Assembly (NCBI GenBank): GCA_001443005.1
Contig: LEKQ01000005.1
Coordinates: 1-64,000 of the forward strand
Direction of reading: 5' to 3'
From: a bacterium GBS-1
Lineage (GTDB): Bacteria; Synergistota; GBS-1
Length of the DNA: 64,000 nt
The position numbers and the translations under genes were made by a program. The notes beneath the pieces are model-generated. The model saw nothing but the letters and a program-made list of their open reading frames with translations. It did no database searches and had not been told where the DNA came from. Shown one piece after another: positions 42,609 to 51,400 of the stretch. Each line of letters begins with the position of its first letter. Positions within the stretch are counted from its first letter, which is position 1.

Positions 42609-42627
42609 ATCATGTAATATATAATAC
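42609..42627. promoter_or_regulatory. operator-like sequence 2 (citrate synthase leader)
   Basis: ATCATGTAATATATAATAC is a near copy (16 of 19) of the palindrome at 42229. It lies about 25 bases downstream of the predicted transcription start, so binding would block elongation or initiation. The GntR regulator at 43843 is the obvious candidate binder. Confidence 0.55.
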
Positions 42628-42669
42628 CTTATATAAAACTTAAAGCTTGTGTTAGAGGAGGGGTAGGAT

Positions 42670-43809
42670 GTGACTGATGAGTTAGAGGTAAAGTGGGGGC
42701 TTGAAGGTGTAGCTGTGGCTTCATCTTCTATATCCTTCCTCGATGGAGAGGAAGGGAAGCTCATCTATAGGGGTTTTGACATTAGGGATTTGGCTGAAGG
42801 ATCTTCCTTTGAGGAGGTTTGTTACCTGCTTTGGTTCGGCTCCTTACCGAGCGATGATGAATTGGAGTGGATTTCTCTTGAGCTCTCCAAGGAAAGGGAG
42901 CTACCTCGTGAGATCGTCGAGGTTATGAAGCTTCTTCCGAAGAACGCTCACCCAATGGATATATTAAGGAGTGTTGTTTCACTATTAGGGGTTTACGCTA
43001 ATGATAATTCCGTTTCTTTCAAGAACGCGATTTCTCTGACTGCCAAGCTTCCCACCATAGTCGCTTACTGGTATAGGATTAAAAATGGCCTTCCTCTCGT
43101 AGGACCTGAAGGAGGTTTAGGACATTCGGATAACTTTCTTTATATGATGTTTGGGAGGGTTCCGGAGAACTCTCATCTTTTTGACAAGGCATTAATACTT
43201 CACGCTGAGCAGGAGATAAACGCTTCGACTTTTTCGGCTATGGTTACCTCATCCACGTTAAGCGATATCTTTTCAGCTGTTACTTCTGCCATCGGGACGC
43301 TTAAGGGTTCTCTTCACGGTGGTGCGAATGAGAAGGTCTTTTCCATGCTTGAGGAGATAGGAGATGTGGGGTGTGTGGAAAGCTACGTTGATCTTTTGAT
43401 TTCGAGAAAGGAGAGGATAATGGGCTTTGGTCATAGGGTTTATAAGACCTATGATCCTAGAGCTTTAATGCTTAAGGAGTGGTTGATGGAGCTTAGCTTG
43501 AAAGATGAAGTTAAATATCTTGATATAGCCTTGAAGTTAGAAGAGGTGGTTTTAAGCAGGTTCAAGGATAGAAAGATATATCCAAACATGGACTTTTATT
43601 CGGGAATCCTTTACAATTACTTTGGTATACCGAAAGAGTTCTTCACAGCCCTATTCGCTATGGCCAGAGTGGTAGGCTGGACCGCTCATGTTATAGAGTA
43701 TCGTAAGGATAATAGACTGTTTAGGCCTATTAGCGTTTATGTTGGCCCGAAGGGCCTTAAATATAAAGAGGTGAAAGAGAGCTTTAGGAGGGTTTCTGGC
43801 TTAGGTTAA
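42670..43809 (+). CDS. gltA: citrate synthase
   Basis: This 379-residue enzyme is of the short bacterial/archaeal type. It has the first active-site His in HAEQEINASTF, the glycine segment GSLHGGANEKV, the second His in GFGHRVYK and the catalytic Asp in PNMDFYSG. It condenses oxaloacetate and acetyl-CoA; 2-methylcitrate synthase activity cannot be excluded from sequence. The GTG start at 42670 follows GAGGAGGGG. With acn and icd on the opposite strand it completes the oxidative route to 2-oxoglutarate. Confidence 0.93.
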   Translation: MTDELEVKWGLEGVAVASSSISFLDGEEGKLIYRGFDIRDLAEGSSFEEVCYLLWFGSLPSDDELEWISLELSKERELPREIVEVMKLLPKNAHPMDILRSVVSLLGVYANDNSVSFKNAISLTAKLPTIVAYWYRIKNGLPLVGPEGGLGHSDNFLYMMFGRVPENSHLFDKALILHAEQEINASTFSAMVTSSTLSDIFSAVTSAIGTLKGSLHGGANEKVFSMLEEIGDVGCVESYVDLLISRKERIMGFGHRVYKTYDPRALMLKEWLMELSLKDEVKYLDIALKLEEVVLSRFKDRKIYPNMDFYSGILYNYFGIPKEFFTALFAMARVVGWTAHVIEYRKDNRLFRPISVYVGPKGLKYKEVKESFRRVSGLG

Positions 43810-43842
43810 ATAAACCCTAGAGATGATCGGGCGGTGGTAAAA

Positions 43843-44502
43843 ATGGGGATTATAGAGCGGAGATCCTTAAGAGACGAAGTTCTGGAGAAGGTAAAGGGGT
43901 ATATTATCGCCGGGAAGTATCTTCCGGGGCAGAGGATAGTTGTTGATAGCTTGGCGAAGGAGCTCGGCGTTAGCATAACGCCTGTTCGGGAAGCACTGCA
44001 TTACCTCGCGGCGCAGGGGTTCCTCAGCGCGGAACCTCACAAGGGGTTTTTGGTTAAGAAGTGGACAAGGAAGGAGATAGAAGACCTCCTTTCCTTGCGC
44101 ATGTACCTTGAGAAGCTTGCAGTTAGGCTCTTCATAGAGAGGGGTTATGAGGATAACTTGGAGCTTTTAAGGGAAAAGCTTAAGGAGATGGATATAGCTT
44201 CGCAGGAAAAAGACGTTGAGAGGATGAGCCAGCTTAACTCGGAGTTTCACGCCATAATAGTTAAGGGTTCTGGAAATGAGGAGCTTAAGAGGGTTATGGA
44301 TTCCTTAAGCGAGAAGCTTCATAGGGTCAGAGTTCTCTCCATATCCTATCCCGGAAGGTTTAGGGAGTCCTATAAGGAGCATCTAAGCATATACGAAGCT
44401 ATAGAGAAAAAGGATATACCTTTAGCGGAGAAGCGGGTTGAAGAGCATTTAAGTAGCATCATGAGGATACTCTTAAAGAGGTATGAGGAGGGGTTGATAT
44501 AG
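43843..44502 (+). CDS. GntR-family regulator, FadR/FCD subfamily
   Basis: This 219-residue regulator has an N-terminal winged HTH (SLRDEVLEKVKGYIIAGKY, then LAKELGVSITPVREALHYL) and an all-helical FCD ligand domain. Conserved acidic and His residues there (for example NSEFHAIIV and YKEHLSIYEAI) usually bind a metal that holds a carboxylate effector. It follows citrate synthase by about 33 bases and ends three bases from the convergent sugar-acid operon, so it could control either. ATG 43843 is preferred to GTG 43834. Confidence 0.9.
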   Translation: MGIIERRSLRDEVLEKVKGYIIAGKYLPGQRIVVDSLAKELGVSITPVREALHYLAAQGFLSAEPHKGFLVKKWTRKEIEDLLSLRMYLEKLAVRLFIERGYEDNLELLREKLKEMDIASQEKDVERMSQLNSEFHAIIVKGSGNEELKRVMDSLSEKLHRVRVLSISYPGRFRESYKEHLSIYEAIEKKDIPLAEKRVEEHLSSIMRILLKRYEEGLI

Positions 44503-44505
44503 CCT

Positions 44506-45522
44506 TTAATCGATGCCTAGGCTTAAAGCTACCGATATCGCTCCTACCGCGGATGCCTTCTCAGCTACATCAGGTGGAACGACTAAAACCTTACTGCAAG
44601 CCATGTGAGACTTGCTCCATGATTCTAGTATCTTTCCAAAGATTGTGCGAAGGGGATCCCCTCCCCCTATGAAGATCCTAACCTTACCTTCCTCTTTTTC
44701 CGTGAGCCTTAAAAAGCGTGGATCTCTTTCAAGGGCTAATAGATCCGTTCCCACGATCGCACCCCACATGAAGCTCTTTCTTTGATCTGGTGTTGTTTCG
44801 CTCATCAAGTCAAGCAGTCTTATCAGGAAGAAGCTCCTCGTGATGCCCCATTGACGTGCGGTTTGAAAGCCCTTTAATAAGAACTCTTCGTCAATTTGGC
44901 TTAAGTTAATTGTCTTGAGGGATTTACCTATAAGGGTTGAATCTACCAAAGCATTCGCAAGCTCACCGGCTATTGTCGTAAGAGAACCCTCGATGCGATT
45001 TTCTTCGTCAACGAAGACGAACTTCGTATGGGAGCCGGGGAGGATCAGTAAGGTGGGTCCTTTTACTTCCATGAGCTTGATTATGCCTAAGGTTTCGCAC
45101 TCCTCACCTCGCATTATATCCTGAAGTAGAGGGTCCTCCGATAGGGTTTTTACTCCGGGTATGAATAAGATGGGCTCTGGCCAGATTTTGGGAAAGAGCC
45201 TCTTTAAAACTCCTTGGCTTATCTCCTTGAGCCCCGCAGGGGCTTTAACGTGAGGGACCTCAAGCAATCCAGCTTCAGAGGTTATCATTCCAGAGATAAC
45301 CACGCACAGAACTTGGCTTTGGGAAACGTCGCTATCCTTGAGAACCTTCGATATGGCATAGGATATCGCTTCTTCTAAACGTTCGCGCCCCACCTTGGTG
45401 GTATCCTTGGCACCTATGGCCTCTCGGGCCGCACTCACTATCGAGAGGTCACTTAGGTTAATCAAGCGGACGCGTGTGTTTGTGGTTCCTCCGTCTATAG
45501 CTATCGCATAGCTTTTCTTCAA
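44506..45522 (-). CDS. dgoK: 2-dehydro-3-deoxygalactonokinase (DgoK-like)
   Basis: This 338-residue ASKHA-fold kinase has phosphate-binding IDGGTTNTRVRL, the family motifs MITSEAGLLEVPH and LPGSHTKFV, and the C-terminal IFIGGGDPLR. DgoK phosphorylates 2-keto-3-deoxy-galactonate at C6. No DgoA aldolase is in the operon, so the next step may be catalysed by the RraA-like or HpaI-type aldolase, or elsewhere. TTG 45522 follows a G-rich ribosome site. It is the last gene of the operon. Confidence 0.88.
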   Translation of the reverse strand: MKKSYAIAIDGGTTNTRVRLINLSDLSIVSAAREAIGAKDTTKVGRERLEEAISYAISKVLKDSDVSQSQVLCVVISGMITSEAGLLEVPHVKAPAGLKEISQGVLKRLFPKIWPEPILFIPGVKTLSEDPLLQDIMRGEECETLGIIKLMEVKGPTLLILPGSHTKFVFVDEENRIEGSLTTIAGELANALVDSTLIGKSLKTINLSQIDEEFLLKGFQTARQWGITRSFFLIRLLDLMSETTPDQRKSFMWGAIVGTDLLALERDPRFLRLTEKEEGKVRIFIGGGDPLRTIFGKILESWSKSHMACSKVLVVPPDVAEKASAVGAISVALSLGID

Positions 45523-45538
45523 TCGAATCCCCCCTCGT

Positions 45539-46843
45539 TTAAGCTCTTGCCTCACTTAGCTTAGGAAGGATGGTAGTTGCCCTTGGGAACACCGCTATCT
45601 TGCATTCAGGGCCATGGCGAGCTATCGCTTTATCTATGGCTTCCTGTAAGGTGAAGGCGTGCTCTATGCCCATGCGCTCTATCGAAGAAGGAGGAAGCTC
45701 CTTAGTCACTATTATCATCCGAAACCTTTGAAGCGTCCTTGCCCATATCTGAGCCCCCCATTGGTCTTTAACTGGAGACAAGTAGCATCTTTCGATTATC
45801 GCTTCTGGGTTGCCATTTTCCATGCACATCATCTCGTAGAACTCCCTGTGGTGGCCTATCCCCTCTTTAAGCTCCATGGGAAGTATTATCGTTCCTCCAT
45901 CGCGTATGACCTTATGTAAAGTTCTTACCACGACAGAGGTTATCTTTGGACCCTGGTAGAGAACCTGGTCAAGGGGGTATCCGCTTGCGGTTATTGCTAC
46001 ATCGCAGGCCTCTGGCATCAAAACCTCTCGAAAGCTTCGTGAGAGCTCAACTCCCTTAAGGTAGGCTTTTTCAAGGTCTCCAGCGACAGCCCATGTGAGC
46101 ATTTCATCCTGGTTAAGTACCACGTTTAGGATGAAATCCACCTTTACCGCCCTTGCGAACTCCATGGCATCTTCATGCTGGGGGTTGCCTTCTAAAGCTC
46201 CGTTTACAGCGAGGGGGTGGTCCATCATCTCAGCTTTATGGTTATGCATGACCGCGTCTTCGCTTGCTATGCCAGGGAGTAAGCTCTTTCTCCCTCCTGT
46301 GAAGCCGAACTGCTGATGGGGTTCTATATATCCTGTGAGGATTAGGAGATCTCTTTCTAATGCTAGTCTGTTTACCTCTATGGGTGTTCCCCGCTTCGTT
46401 TTCCCAAGGCAGATTAGCTTAGACCTATCGCGGTAATCGTGGTTTATAACCTCAACCCTCTGAACGACCTCCTCACCGTAGAGGTTTCTTTTCTCCTCTG
46501 GGGTTAGCCCGCGGTGTAATCCGGTTGCTATAAGTAGGATTATATCTTCATCCCTGACCCCATGCTCGTTTAGGTAGTTCAAGAGAGGGGGGAGGATGAT
46601 CTTGTAGGGTATGGGTCTTGTGATATCGCTTACCACTATGGTTACCTTCATTCGGGGACGAAGGAGCTCGCTTAATGGGGGAGTTCCTATAGGATTACTT
46701 AAGGCTTTAAGTATCTCTCCCTTTGGATCTAAAGAAGGCTTTACGCCTTTGGTTTCATAGACTCCCAAGAGGTTTTTCGATGGTATAGTTGCGCTTATGA
46801 AGTCGCGTCCGAAGGGAACCCTTATTGAAACCGTTTCTTTCAA
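45539..46843 (-). CDS. LarA-family nickel-pincer racemase/epimerase
   Basis: This 434-residue protein matches lactate racemase LarA and its homologues. Expected ligand and catalytic residues are visible: His in ATGLHRG, His and Lys in IEPHQQFGFTGGRKSLLPG, and His in MHNHKAEMM. The family uses a nickel-pincer nucleotide made by LarB, LarC and LarE, none of which is encoded here. Characterised homologues act on lactate, malate, other 2-hydroxyacids or gluconate. Next to DgoK, a sugar-acid C2 epimerase is the most attractive guess. It lies 17 bases upstream of dgoK. Confidence 0.88.
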   Translation of the reverse strand: MKETVSIRVPFGRDFISATIPSKNLLGVYETKGVKPSLDPKGEILKALSNPIGTPPLSELLRPRMKVTIVVSDITRPIPYKIILPPLLNYLNEHGVRDEDIILLIATGLHRGLTPEEKRNLYGEEVVQRVEVINHDYRDRSKLICLGKTKRGTPIEVNRLALERDLLILTGYIEPHQQFGFTGGRKSLLPGIASEDAVMHNHKAEMMDHPLAVNGALEGNPQHEDAMEFARAVKVDFILNVVLNQDEMLTWAVAGDLEKAYLKGVELSRSFREVLMPEACDVAITASGYPLDQVLYQGPKITSVVVRTLHKVIRDGGTIILPMELKEGIGHHREFYEMMCMENGNPEAIIERCYLSPVKDQWGAQIWARTLQRFRMIIVTKELPPSSIERMGIEHAFTLQEAIDKAIARHGPECKIAVFPRATTILPKLSEARA

Positions 46844-46860
46844 ATTTACTTCGCCTCCAG

Positions 46861-47568
46861 CTATAACCTTCCGAACTCTTCGAGGAGCTCCTTTATACCC
46901 TTTCCCTCGCGTATCCTCTTTCTGGTTAGCTCCTCCTGTTCCGCTAAAGCTTGAGCCTTTTGGAGTACTTCTTTGGCGTTTTCCTTATCGACTACTGTGA
47001 TTCCTATCTCATCTGCTATGATGATGTCTCCTGGTTTAACTATAACTCCACCGCACGTTATCGGTACATTTATCTCTAAGGTTTCAAGGCGACCGGAGTA
47101 GGGGGAGTGGGTTGACCTTGGAACTATGCCTCGAGAGGCTATGGGGAAGCCCAGATCTCTTATCTCGTCAGTATCGCGGATCGAGCCATCTACGACCGCT
47201 CCTGCTATGCCCTTGTGAAGGCAGAGGTTGGCCATCAATCCTCCCCAAACTGAGGTTTCCGTTTCCCCTCTAGCGTCGACAACGATTACATCTCCGGCCT
47301 GGGCTACCGATAGGGCGTAAAGAGGGTCCACCAAATCCCCTGGGAAGAGCTTCACGGTTAGGGCTGGTCCAACGAACTTCTTAGATCGATCCAGTAGCTT
47401 AATCTGAGAGTGCATGACCCCGGATCGCTCCTGCGCATCGGCTACGACACAGCTTATGCTGTATGTGGGAAGAAGCTTGCGGAAACCCTCAACCACCTCC
47501 CAGTCTACTTCAGCATGGGGTAAAACCTTTGGAAACGAGGAGACCCTCTTCCTTTCTTCACCGTTCAT
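46861..47568 (-). CDS. RraA-like family protein (HMG-type aldolase candidate)
   Basis: This 235-residue protein is of the RraA/4-hydroxy-4-methyl-2-oxoglutarate aldolase family, often mis-named as a menaquinone methyltransferase. Typical motifs are GDVIVVDARGETE, GGLMANLCLHKGIAGAVVDG and then IRDTDEI. The Arg-Asp pair in GSIRDTDE is the expected catalytic and metal site. It may act as an aldolase or oxaloacetate-type decarboxylase on the operon's keto-acid product. It lies 12 bases after the dehydrogenase gene. Confidence 0.85.
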   Translation of the reverse strand: MNGEERKRVSSFPKVLPHAEVDWEVVEGFRKLLPTYSISCVVADAQERSGVMHSQIKLLDRSKKFVGPALTVKLFPGDLVDPLYALSVAQAGDVIVVDARGETETSVWGGLMANLCLHKGIAGAVVDGSIRDTDEIRDLGFPIASRGIVPRSTHSPYSGRLETLEINVPITCGGVIVKPGDIIIADEIGITVVDKENAKEVLQKAQALAEQEELTRKRIREGKGIKELLEEFGRL

Positions 47569-47580
47569 CTTACTCCCTCC

Positions 47581-48612
47581 TTATGGTCTTGGTTTCCATC
47601 TCAGGTTGGGAGAGTATAGGACTTCTCTGTTGACCACGTGATTTGGAAGCTCTCCCGTTAAGGCTCGAGCCACCTCTTGAGCTGCCGTGGTTCTAGCCTC
47701 TACAAGCGACTCCTCGGAGTAGTAAGCTGAGTGAGGGGAGACTAAGAGATTGTCAAGCTTAAGAAGCGGGTTTGTGGGCTTCCAGTTCTTTTGCTTGGCT
47801 GGCTCCTCTTCAAGGTCGTCTAATGCTGCGCCTAGGATCAAGCCGTTGGATAGGGCGTAGTATAAAGCTTCGTTGTCTATTATCGGTCCGCGAGCGGTGT
47901 TGATTATCAGGGCGGTTTTCTTCATTTTGGAGAAGGTTTCAGCGTTAAAGAGGTGCCTCGTCTTTTCAGTAAGCGGTGCTTGAATGAATATCACATCAGA
48001 GTTCTTGACGAGCTCCTCAAAGGATACCGCTATGCAACCATCTTCTTTTATCTTCTCATGGTTAACGTAAGGGTCGTATACCAGTATCTTTAAGCCGAAG
48101 GGCTTAAGTCTTGCAGCGATTGCGCTTCCTATCCTTCCGTAGCCTATCACCCCTGCTATCATGCCGCTTATCCTGTGGATTGGTTTACCGCAGGCGCTCC
48201 AATGCCATTTCCCCTCTCTTACCGCTTTATCGTATTCTCTTATCCTTCTTGCCATCGTTAGGAACATAGCTATTGCGTGGTCGGCGACCTCGGATATGCA
48301 GTATGCTGGAACGTTTGTGACGATTATGCCATGGCGGGTGGCCGCCTTGACATCCACTATATCTACACCAACGCCATATCTGGCTATAATGATGCACTTC
48401 CTCATCTCGGATATGACTCGCTCTCCTACCTTAGCGTACTCAACTAAGATAGCATGAGCATCATAAGCTACCTCTATGAGCTCATCCTCAGTCTTGCACT
48501 GTGCTCCAACAACTTCGGCTCCTATACCCTGGAGTATGGAAGTCTCTATGCTTAGGTCTGGGTAGTCATAATCCGTTACCACTACCTTGAGCTTTTCGGT
48601 ATGCTGAATCAT
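47581..48612 (-). CDS. D-2-hydroxyacid dehydrogenase (PGDH/CtBP-like)
   Basis: This 343-residue enzyme has the NAD site VIGYGRIGSAIA, the catalytic Arg in NTARGPIID, the Glu in the LEEEP segment and His in SPHSAYYSEES. This set defines the D-isomer-specific 2-hydroxyacid dehydrogenases. No ACT domain is present, so it is not a long serine-pathway PGDH. Its operon suggests oxidation of a 2-hydroxy sugar acid. ATG 48612 is chosen because GGAGGTG lies six bases upstream; an in-frame GTG at 48621 overlaps that site. First gene of the four-gene operon. Confidence 0.9.
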   Translation of the reverse strand: MIQHTEKLKVVVTDYDYPDLSIETSILQGIGAEVVGAQCKTEDELIEVAYDAHAILVEYAKVGERVISEMRKCIIIARYGVGVDIVDVKAATRHGIIVTNVPAYCISEVADHAIAMFLTMARRIREYDKAVREGKWHWSACGKPIHRISGMIAGVIGYGRIGSAIAARLKPFGLKILVYDPYVNHEKIKEDGCIAVSFEELVKNSDVIFIQAPLTEKTRHLFNAETFSKMKKTALIINTARGPIIDNEALYYALSNGLILGAALDDLEEEPAKQKNWKPTNPLLKLDNLLVSPHSAYYSEESLVEARTTAAQEVARALTGELPNHVVNREVLYSPNLRWKPRP

Positions 48613-48680
48613 ATTCGGCACCTCCGGTTAAACAAGAAAATTCTCTTAAAACGTCTTACATTTAAGTCTTTTCAGTAAAG

Positions 48681-48710
48681 AATATAAACCTACTGATGGC
48701 TATGTGTCAA
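48681..48710 (-). promoter_or_regulatory. sigma70-type promoter of the hydroxyacid operon
   Basis: On the minus strand TTGACA (48710-48705) and TATATT (48686-48681) are spaced by 18 bases. The -35 box overlaps the ksgA stop codon region. Confidence 0.7.
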
Positions 48711-49582
48711 GTGCTATTGGTGTTGCTTATAGCTTCTTTAAGCGCGTTAGATAGTGCGGCCCATTCCTCCAGGGATAGCTCTTCGGCTCGAATGGTTTCG
48801 CTAAGGTCCATGCTCCTTAGGATTTCCTTTAAAAGCATTTCATCGAAGGACCCTTTCAGGTTATTAAGCAGGGTCTTTCTCTTTCTCTTGAAGGCTTCCT
48901 TAACTAGCTTGAAGAACAGGTGCTCATCTTCAACGCTCCACCTCTCCCTGGGCTCCTTATAGGGGGTCATCTTTACAAACGATGAGGTTACTTTAGGTTG
49001 GGGGTAAAATACCCTCGGGGGAACATGAAAGAGTATCTCTATCTCTGAGTAATATTGAACTATTACGCTTATGGCGGATCTGGCCTTCCTCTTGGGAGGG
49101 GATGCTAATCTCTCCGCTACCTCTTTTTGCAGCATAAGATACATCTCATCTATTAATCTATGACCTTTCTCCAATAGGTACAGGGTTATCTCCGTTGCCA
49201 TTCTATAGGGCAGGTTGGCTACAACCTTGATTTCATACTTCCTTTTCTCCTTTTCTATAAAGGATAAGTCAACCTTAAGTATATCATCCTCTATGAGGAA
49301 AAAGTTAGGTTGGGGACCCATGACCTCATCCAATATTTTACAGAGCTTTTCGTCGATCTCCACCCCCACGACCTTAGCTGCGTATTGGGAGAGAAGGAGG
49401 GAAAGATTTCCCATTCCTGAGCCTATCTCAAGGACGAAGCTATCTTTACTCAGGTTTGCCACTCTGCATATCTTGTCAAGAAGCTGAGGGTCATACAGAA
49501 AGCTCTGCCCCTTAGCCTTGCTGAACCTGAACTTATATCGATGGGCGAGGTTCTTCATCTCCTTTAAGGTTAGGTATCTCAT
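48707..49582 (-). CDS. ksgA: 16S rRNA dimethyladenosine transferase KsgA/RsmA
   Basis: This 291-residue enzyme dimethylates two adjacent adenosines near the 3' end of 16S rRNA. The SAM motif is VLEIGSGMGNLS, the catalytic motif is NLPYRMATE, and the C-terminal helical domain is complete. It lies downstream of tRNA-Pro on the same strand, but a terminator separates them. The 3' end carries the -35 box of the next operon. Confidence 0.94.
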   Translation of the reverse strand: MRYLTLKEMKNLAHRYKFRFSKAKGQSFLYDPQLLDKICRVANLSKDSFVLEIGSGMGNLSLLLSQYAAKVVGVEIDEKLCKILDEVMGPQPNFFLIEDDILKVDLSFIEKEKRKYEIKVVANLPYRMATEITLYLLEKGHRLIDEMYLMLQKEVAERLASPPKRKARSAISVIVQYYSEIEILFHVPPRVFYPQPKVTSSFVKMTPYKEPRERWSVEDEHLFFKLVKEAFKRKRKTLLNNLKGSFDEMLLKEILRSMDLSETIRAEELSLEEWAALSNALKEAISNTNST

Positions 49583-49604
49583 CGAGTGACCCTTTCCTAT
49601 AAAT

Positions 49605-49633
49605 AAAAAAGACCGGTATAACCGGCCTTTTTT
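49605..49633 (-). terminator. terminator after tRNA-Pro
   Basis: The sequence forms a stem of ACCGGT-type arms around TATA. It is flanked by six A and six T, so it reads as a rho-independent terminator on the minus strand directly after the tRNA (and could act on the plus strand too). Confidence 0.8.
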
Positions 49634-49644
49634 CTAAAATCAAA

Positions 49645-49723
49645 TGGTCGGGACGAGAGGATTTGAACCTCCGACCCCCTGCGCCCCATGCAGGTGCGCT
49701 AAACCAGGCTGCGCCACGCCCCG
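49645..49723 (-). tRNA. tRNA-Pro (anticodon GGG)
   Basis: Cloverleaf read on the minus strand: 7-bp acceptor stem (CGGGGCG with CGTCCCG, one G-U), D-stem GCGC/GCGC, anticodon stem CCTGC/GCAGG with loop ATGGGGC giving GGG, and T-stem GGAGG/CCTCT with loop TTCAAAT. Discriminator A and CCA are encoded. Length is 79 bases including CCA. Confidence 0.97.
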
Positions 49724-49780
49724 ACCCTACTTTAGATTTTATAACTATTTTCCTTTCAAGTCAAGAGGCAAATACGATAA

Positions 49781-50542
49781 TCAACCCATTATGTATTCTC
49801 TTGCCCTTCTGCACGTTTCGTAAAAGAGTAAGGTATCTACGTTATAGGCTATGTAATCAAGACCAAGGTTAAACCACCTTTTGGCGTCATCTAAGTCTGG
49901 GCTGAATGTACCTACGCATATCCCCTTTCTTTTAGCCTTTTGAGCCATCTCTCTTAATGCCGTCGTAACTATGGGATTATTTATCTCTCCTGGAACCCCC
50001 AAGGATACCGAGAGATCGATGGGTCCAAGCATTATCCCATCTACATAGGGGAGGTCTATTATATCATCAAAGGCCTTCATTCCTTCCTTTCCCTCCACTA
50101 ATAGTATCACCGATGTTTCTTCGTTTGCTCTCTTGAAGTAGTTTTCCTCTCCTCCTCCATATCTGTTGGCCCTGACGCATGGACAGGCCCCTCTTACCCC
50201 TATCGGGCCGTACTTAGCTCCTTTAATCGCTCTTTCAGCATCCTCGCGCGAGGATATACCGGGAACGATGATCGCCGATGCTCCTATGTCGAGGGCTTTA
50301 AGTATCGCGATGTTGGAGTTCTCCGGAACCCTTATTATCGACGTTATCCCCGTGGCATCCGCAGCCCTTAAGAGCTTAAGCGCTCCCTCTATGTCGAAGG
50401 GACCGTGCTCCATGTCTATCACCACGAAGTCAAAGCCAGCGTAACCTATGATCTCCACCATCTCCTCGCTCCTTGACTGAACGAACATGCCTAACATCCT
50501 ATCCTTTGACCTTTTAAGCTCCTTAAAGCTTTTAGCCATCAA
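49781..50542 (-). CDS. HpcH/HpaI-type class II aldolase
   Basis: This 253-residue protein has the family core: VVIDMEHGPFD, RVPENSNIAILKALDIGASAI, the Arg-containing GVRGACPCVRANRYG loop, and VEGKEGMKAFDDI with the metal Glu. LGPIDLSVSLG carries the metal Asp. It cleaves or forms 4-hydroxy-2-oxoacids to pyruvate and an aldehyde (2-keto-3-deoxyrhamnonate or dihydroxyheptenedioate type). It is not in the DgoK operon but lies close by and could supply the missing aldolase step. Starts at 50542 and 50539 are both ATG. Confidence 0.88.
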   Translation of the reverse strand: MMAKSFKELKRSKDRMLGMFVQSRSEEMVEIIGYAGFDFVVIDMEHGPFDIEGALKLLRAADATGITSIIRVPENSNIAILKALDIGASAIIVPGISSREDAERAIKGAKYGPIGVRGACPCVRANRYGGGEENYFKRANEETSVILLVEGKEGMKAFDDIIDLPYVDGIMLGPIDLSVSLGVPGEINNPIVTTALREMAQKAKRKGICVGTFSPDLDDAKRWFNLGLDYIAYNVDTLLFYETCRRAREYIMG

Positions 50543-50554
50543 GCTTTACCCCCT

Positions 50555-51400
50555 TTAATAACCCCTTAGCTTCCTTAGGGTGGCTAAATTTATGGCGTCC
50601 CAGTTTTCTCCCTTAGGCGTTTCCAATATCATAGGTCTACCCTTGAACCTCTCATCGTTAAGGAGTAGGGAGAAGGTCCTTTCTCCTATGAGCCCCTTTC
50701 CTATGTGAGCGTGCCTGTCTAACTTGCTTCCTAAGGGGCTTAGAGAGTCGTTTAAGTGAAAGGCAAGCAGGAAGCTTAGTCCTATTATTCTGTCGAAGTA
50801 TTTAAGCGTATTTCTGTAACCATGTTCTGTGGATATATCGTATCCTGAGGCGAAGACGTGACACGTGTCAAAGCAGACCCCAATTCTATTATCCCTTCCA
50901 ACCATCTCCATTATCTGGGCTAGTTGGTCGAACTTGTGTCCTATGGTGCTACCTTGGCCTGCGGTGGTTTCGAGCAGTATTCGCACCTCGCATTTTGTGG
51001 TTTCCTCTATAGTGATCTTAAGCGCATCCGCTATCCTTCTTATTCCCCAGGTCTCTCCCCTCCCCTTATGGGCGCCGGGGTGGAGAACTAAGCAGGATAT
51101 TCCCAGCTCTTCGCACCTTCTTATCTCATCTATCAATGCCGATATAGACCTTTCGTAGGTTTTGCCCTCTGGGGATGCCAAGTTTATCAAGTAGGATGTA
51201 TGAGCTATGATCTTGCTTATACTGCTTTTCTTCCACTCATTGTAAAACATCTCGATGTCAAGCATGCTCAGCTTTTTCCCGAACCATTGGATTTGATTTT
51301 TGGTGAATATCTGGATAGCCTCGCACTTGAGGCTATCTCCCCGTTCTATGGCCTTCCATATCCCTCCCGAAATAGACATGTGCGCGCCTATTAAGCTCAT
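50555..51400 (-). CDS. nfo: endonuclease IV (AP endonuclease)
   Basis: This 281-residue enzyme has the family signatures LHPGAHKGRGE, ETTAGQGSTIG, VCFDTCHVFASGYD and HLNDSLSPLGSKLDRHAHIG, which carry the tri-zinc ligands. It incises DNA at abasic sites during base-excision repair. The N-terminus IGAHMSISGG is that expected for the family, so the start at 51400 is sound. This puts the first 68 bases inside the end of the upstream Nudix gene, an unusually long same-strand overlap. Confidence 0.95.
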   Translation of the reverse strand: MSLIGAHMSISGGIWKAIERGDSLKCEAIQIFTKNQIQWFGKKLSMLDIEMFYNEWKKSSISKIIAHTSYLINLASPEGKTYERSISALIDEIRRCEELGISCLVLHPGAHKGRGETWGIRRIADALKITIEETTKCEVRILLETTAGQGSTIGHKFDQLAQIMEMVGRDNRIGVCFDTCHVFASGYDISTEHGYRNTLKYFDRIIGLSFLLAFHLNDSLSPLGSKLDRHAHIGKGLIGERTFSLLLNDERFKGRPMILETPKGENWDAINLATLRKLRGY

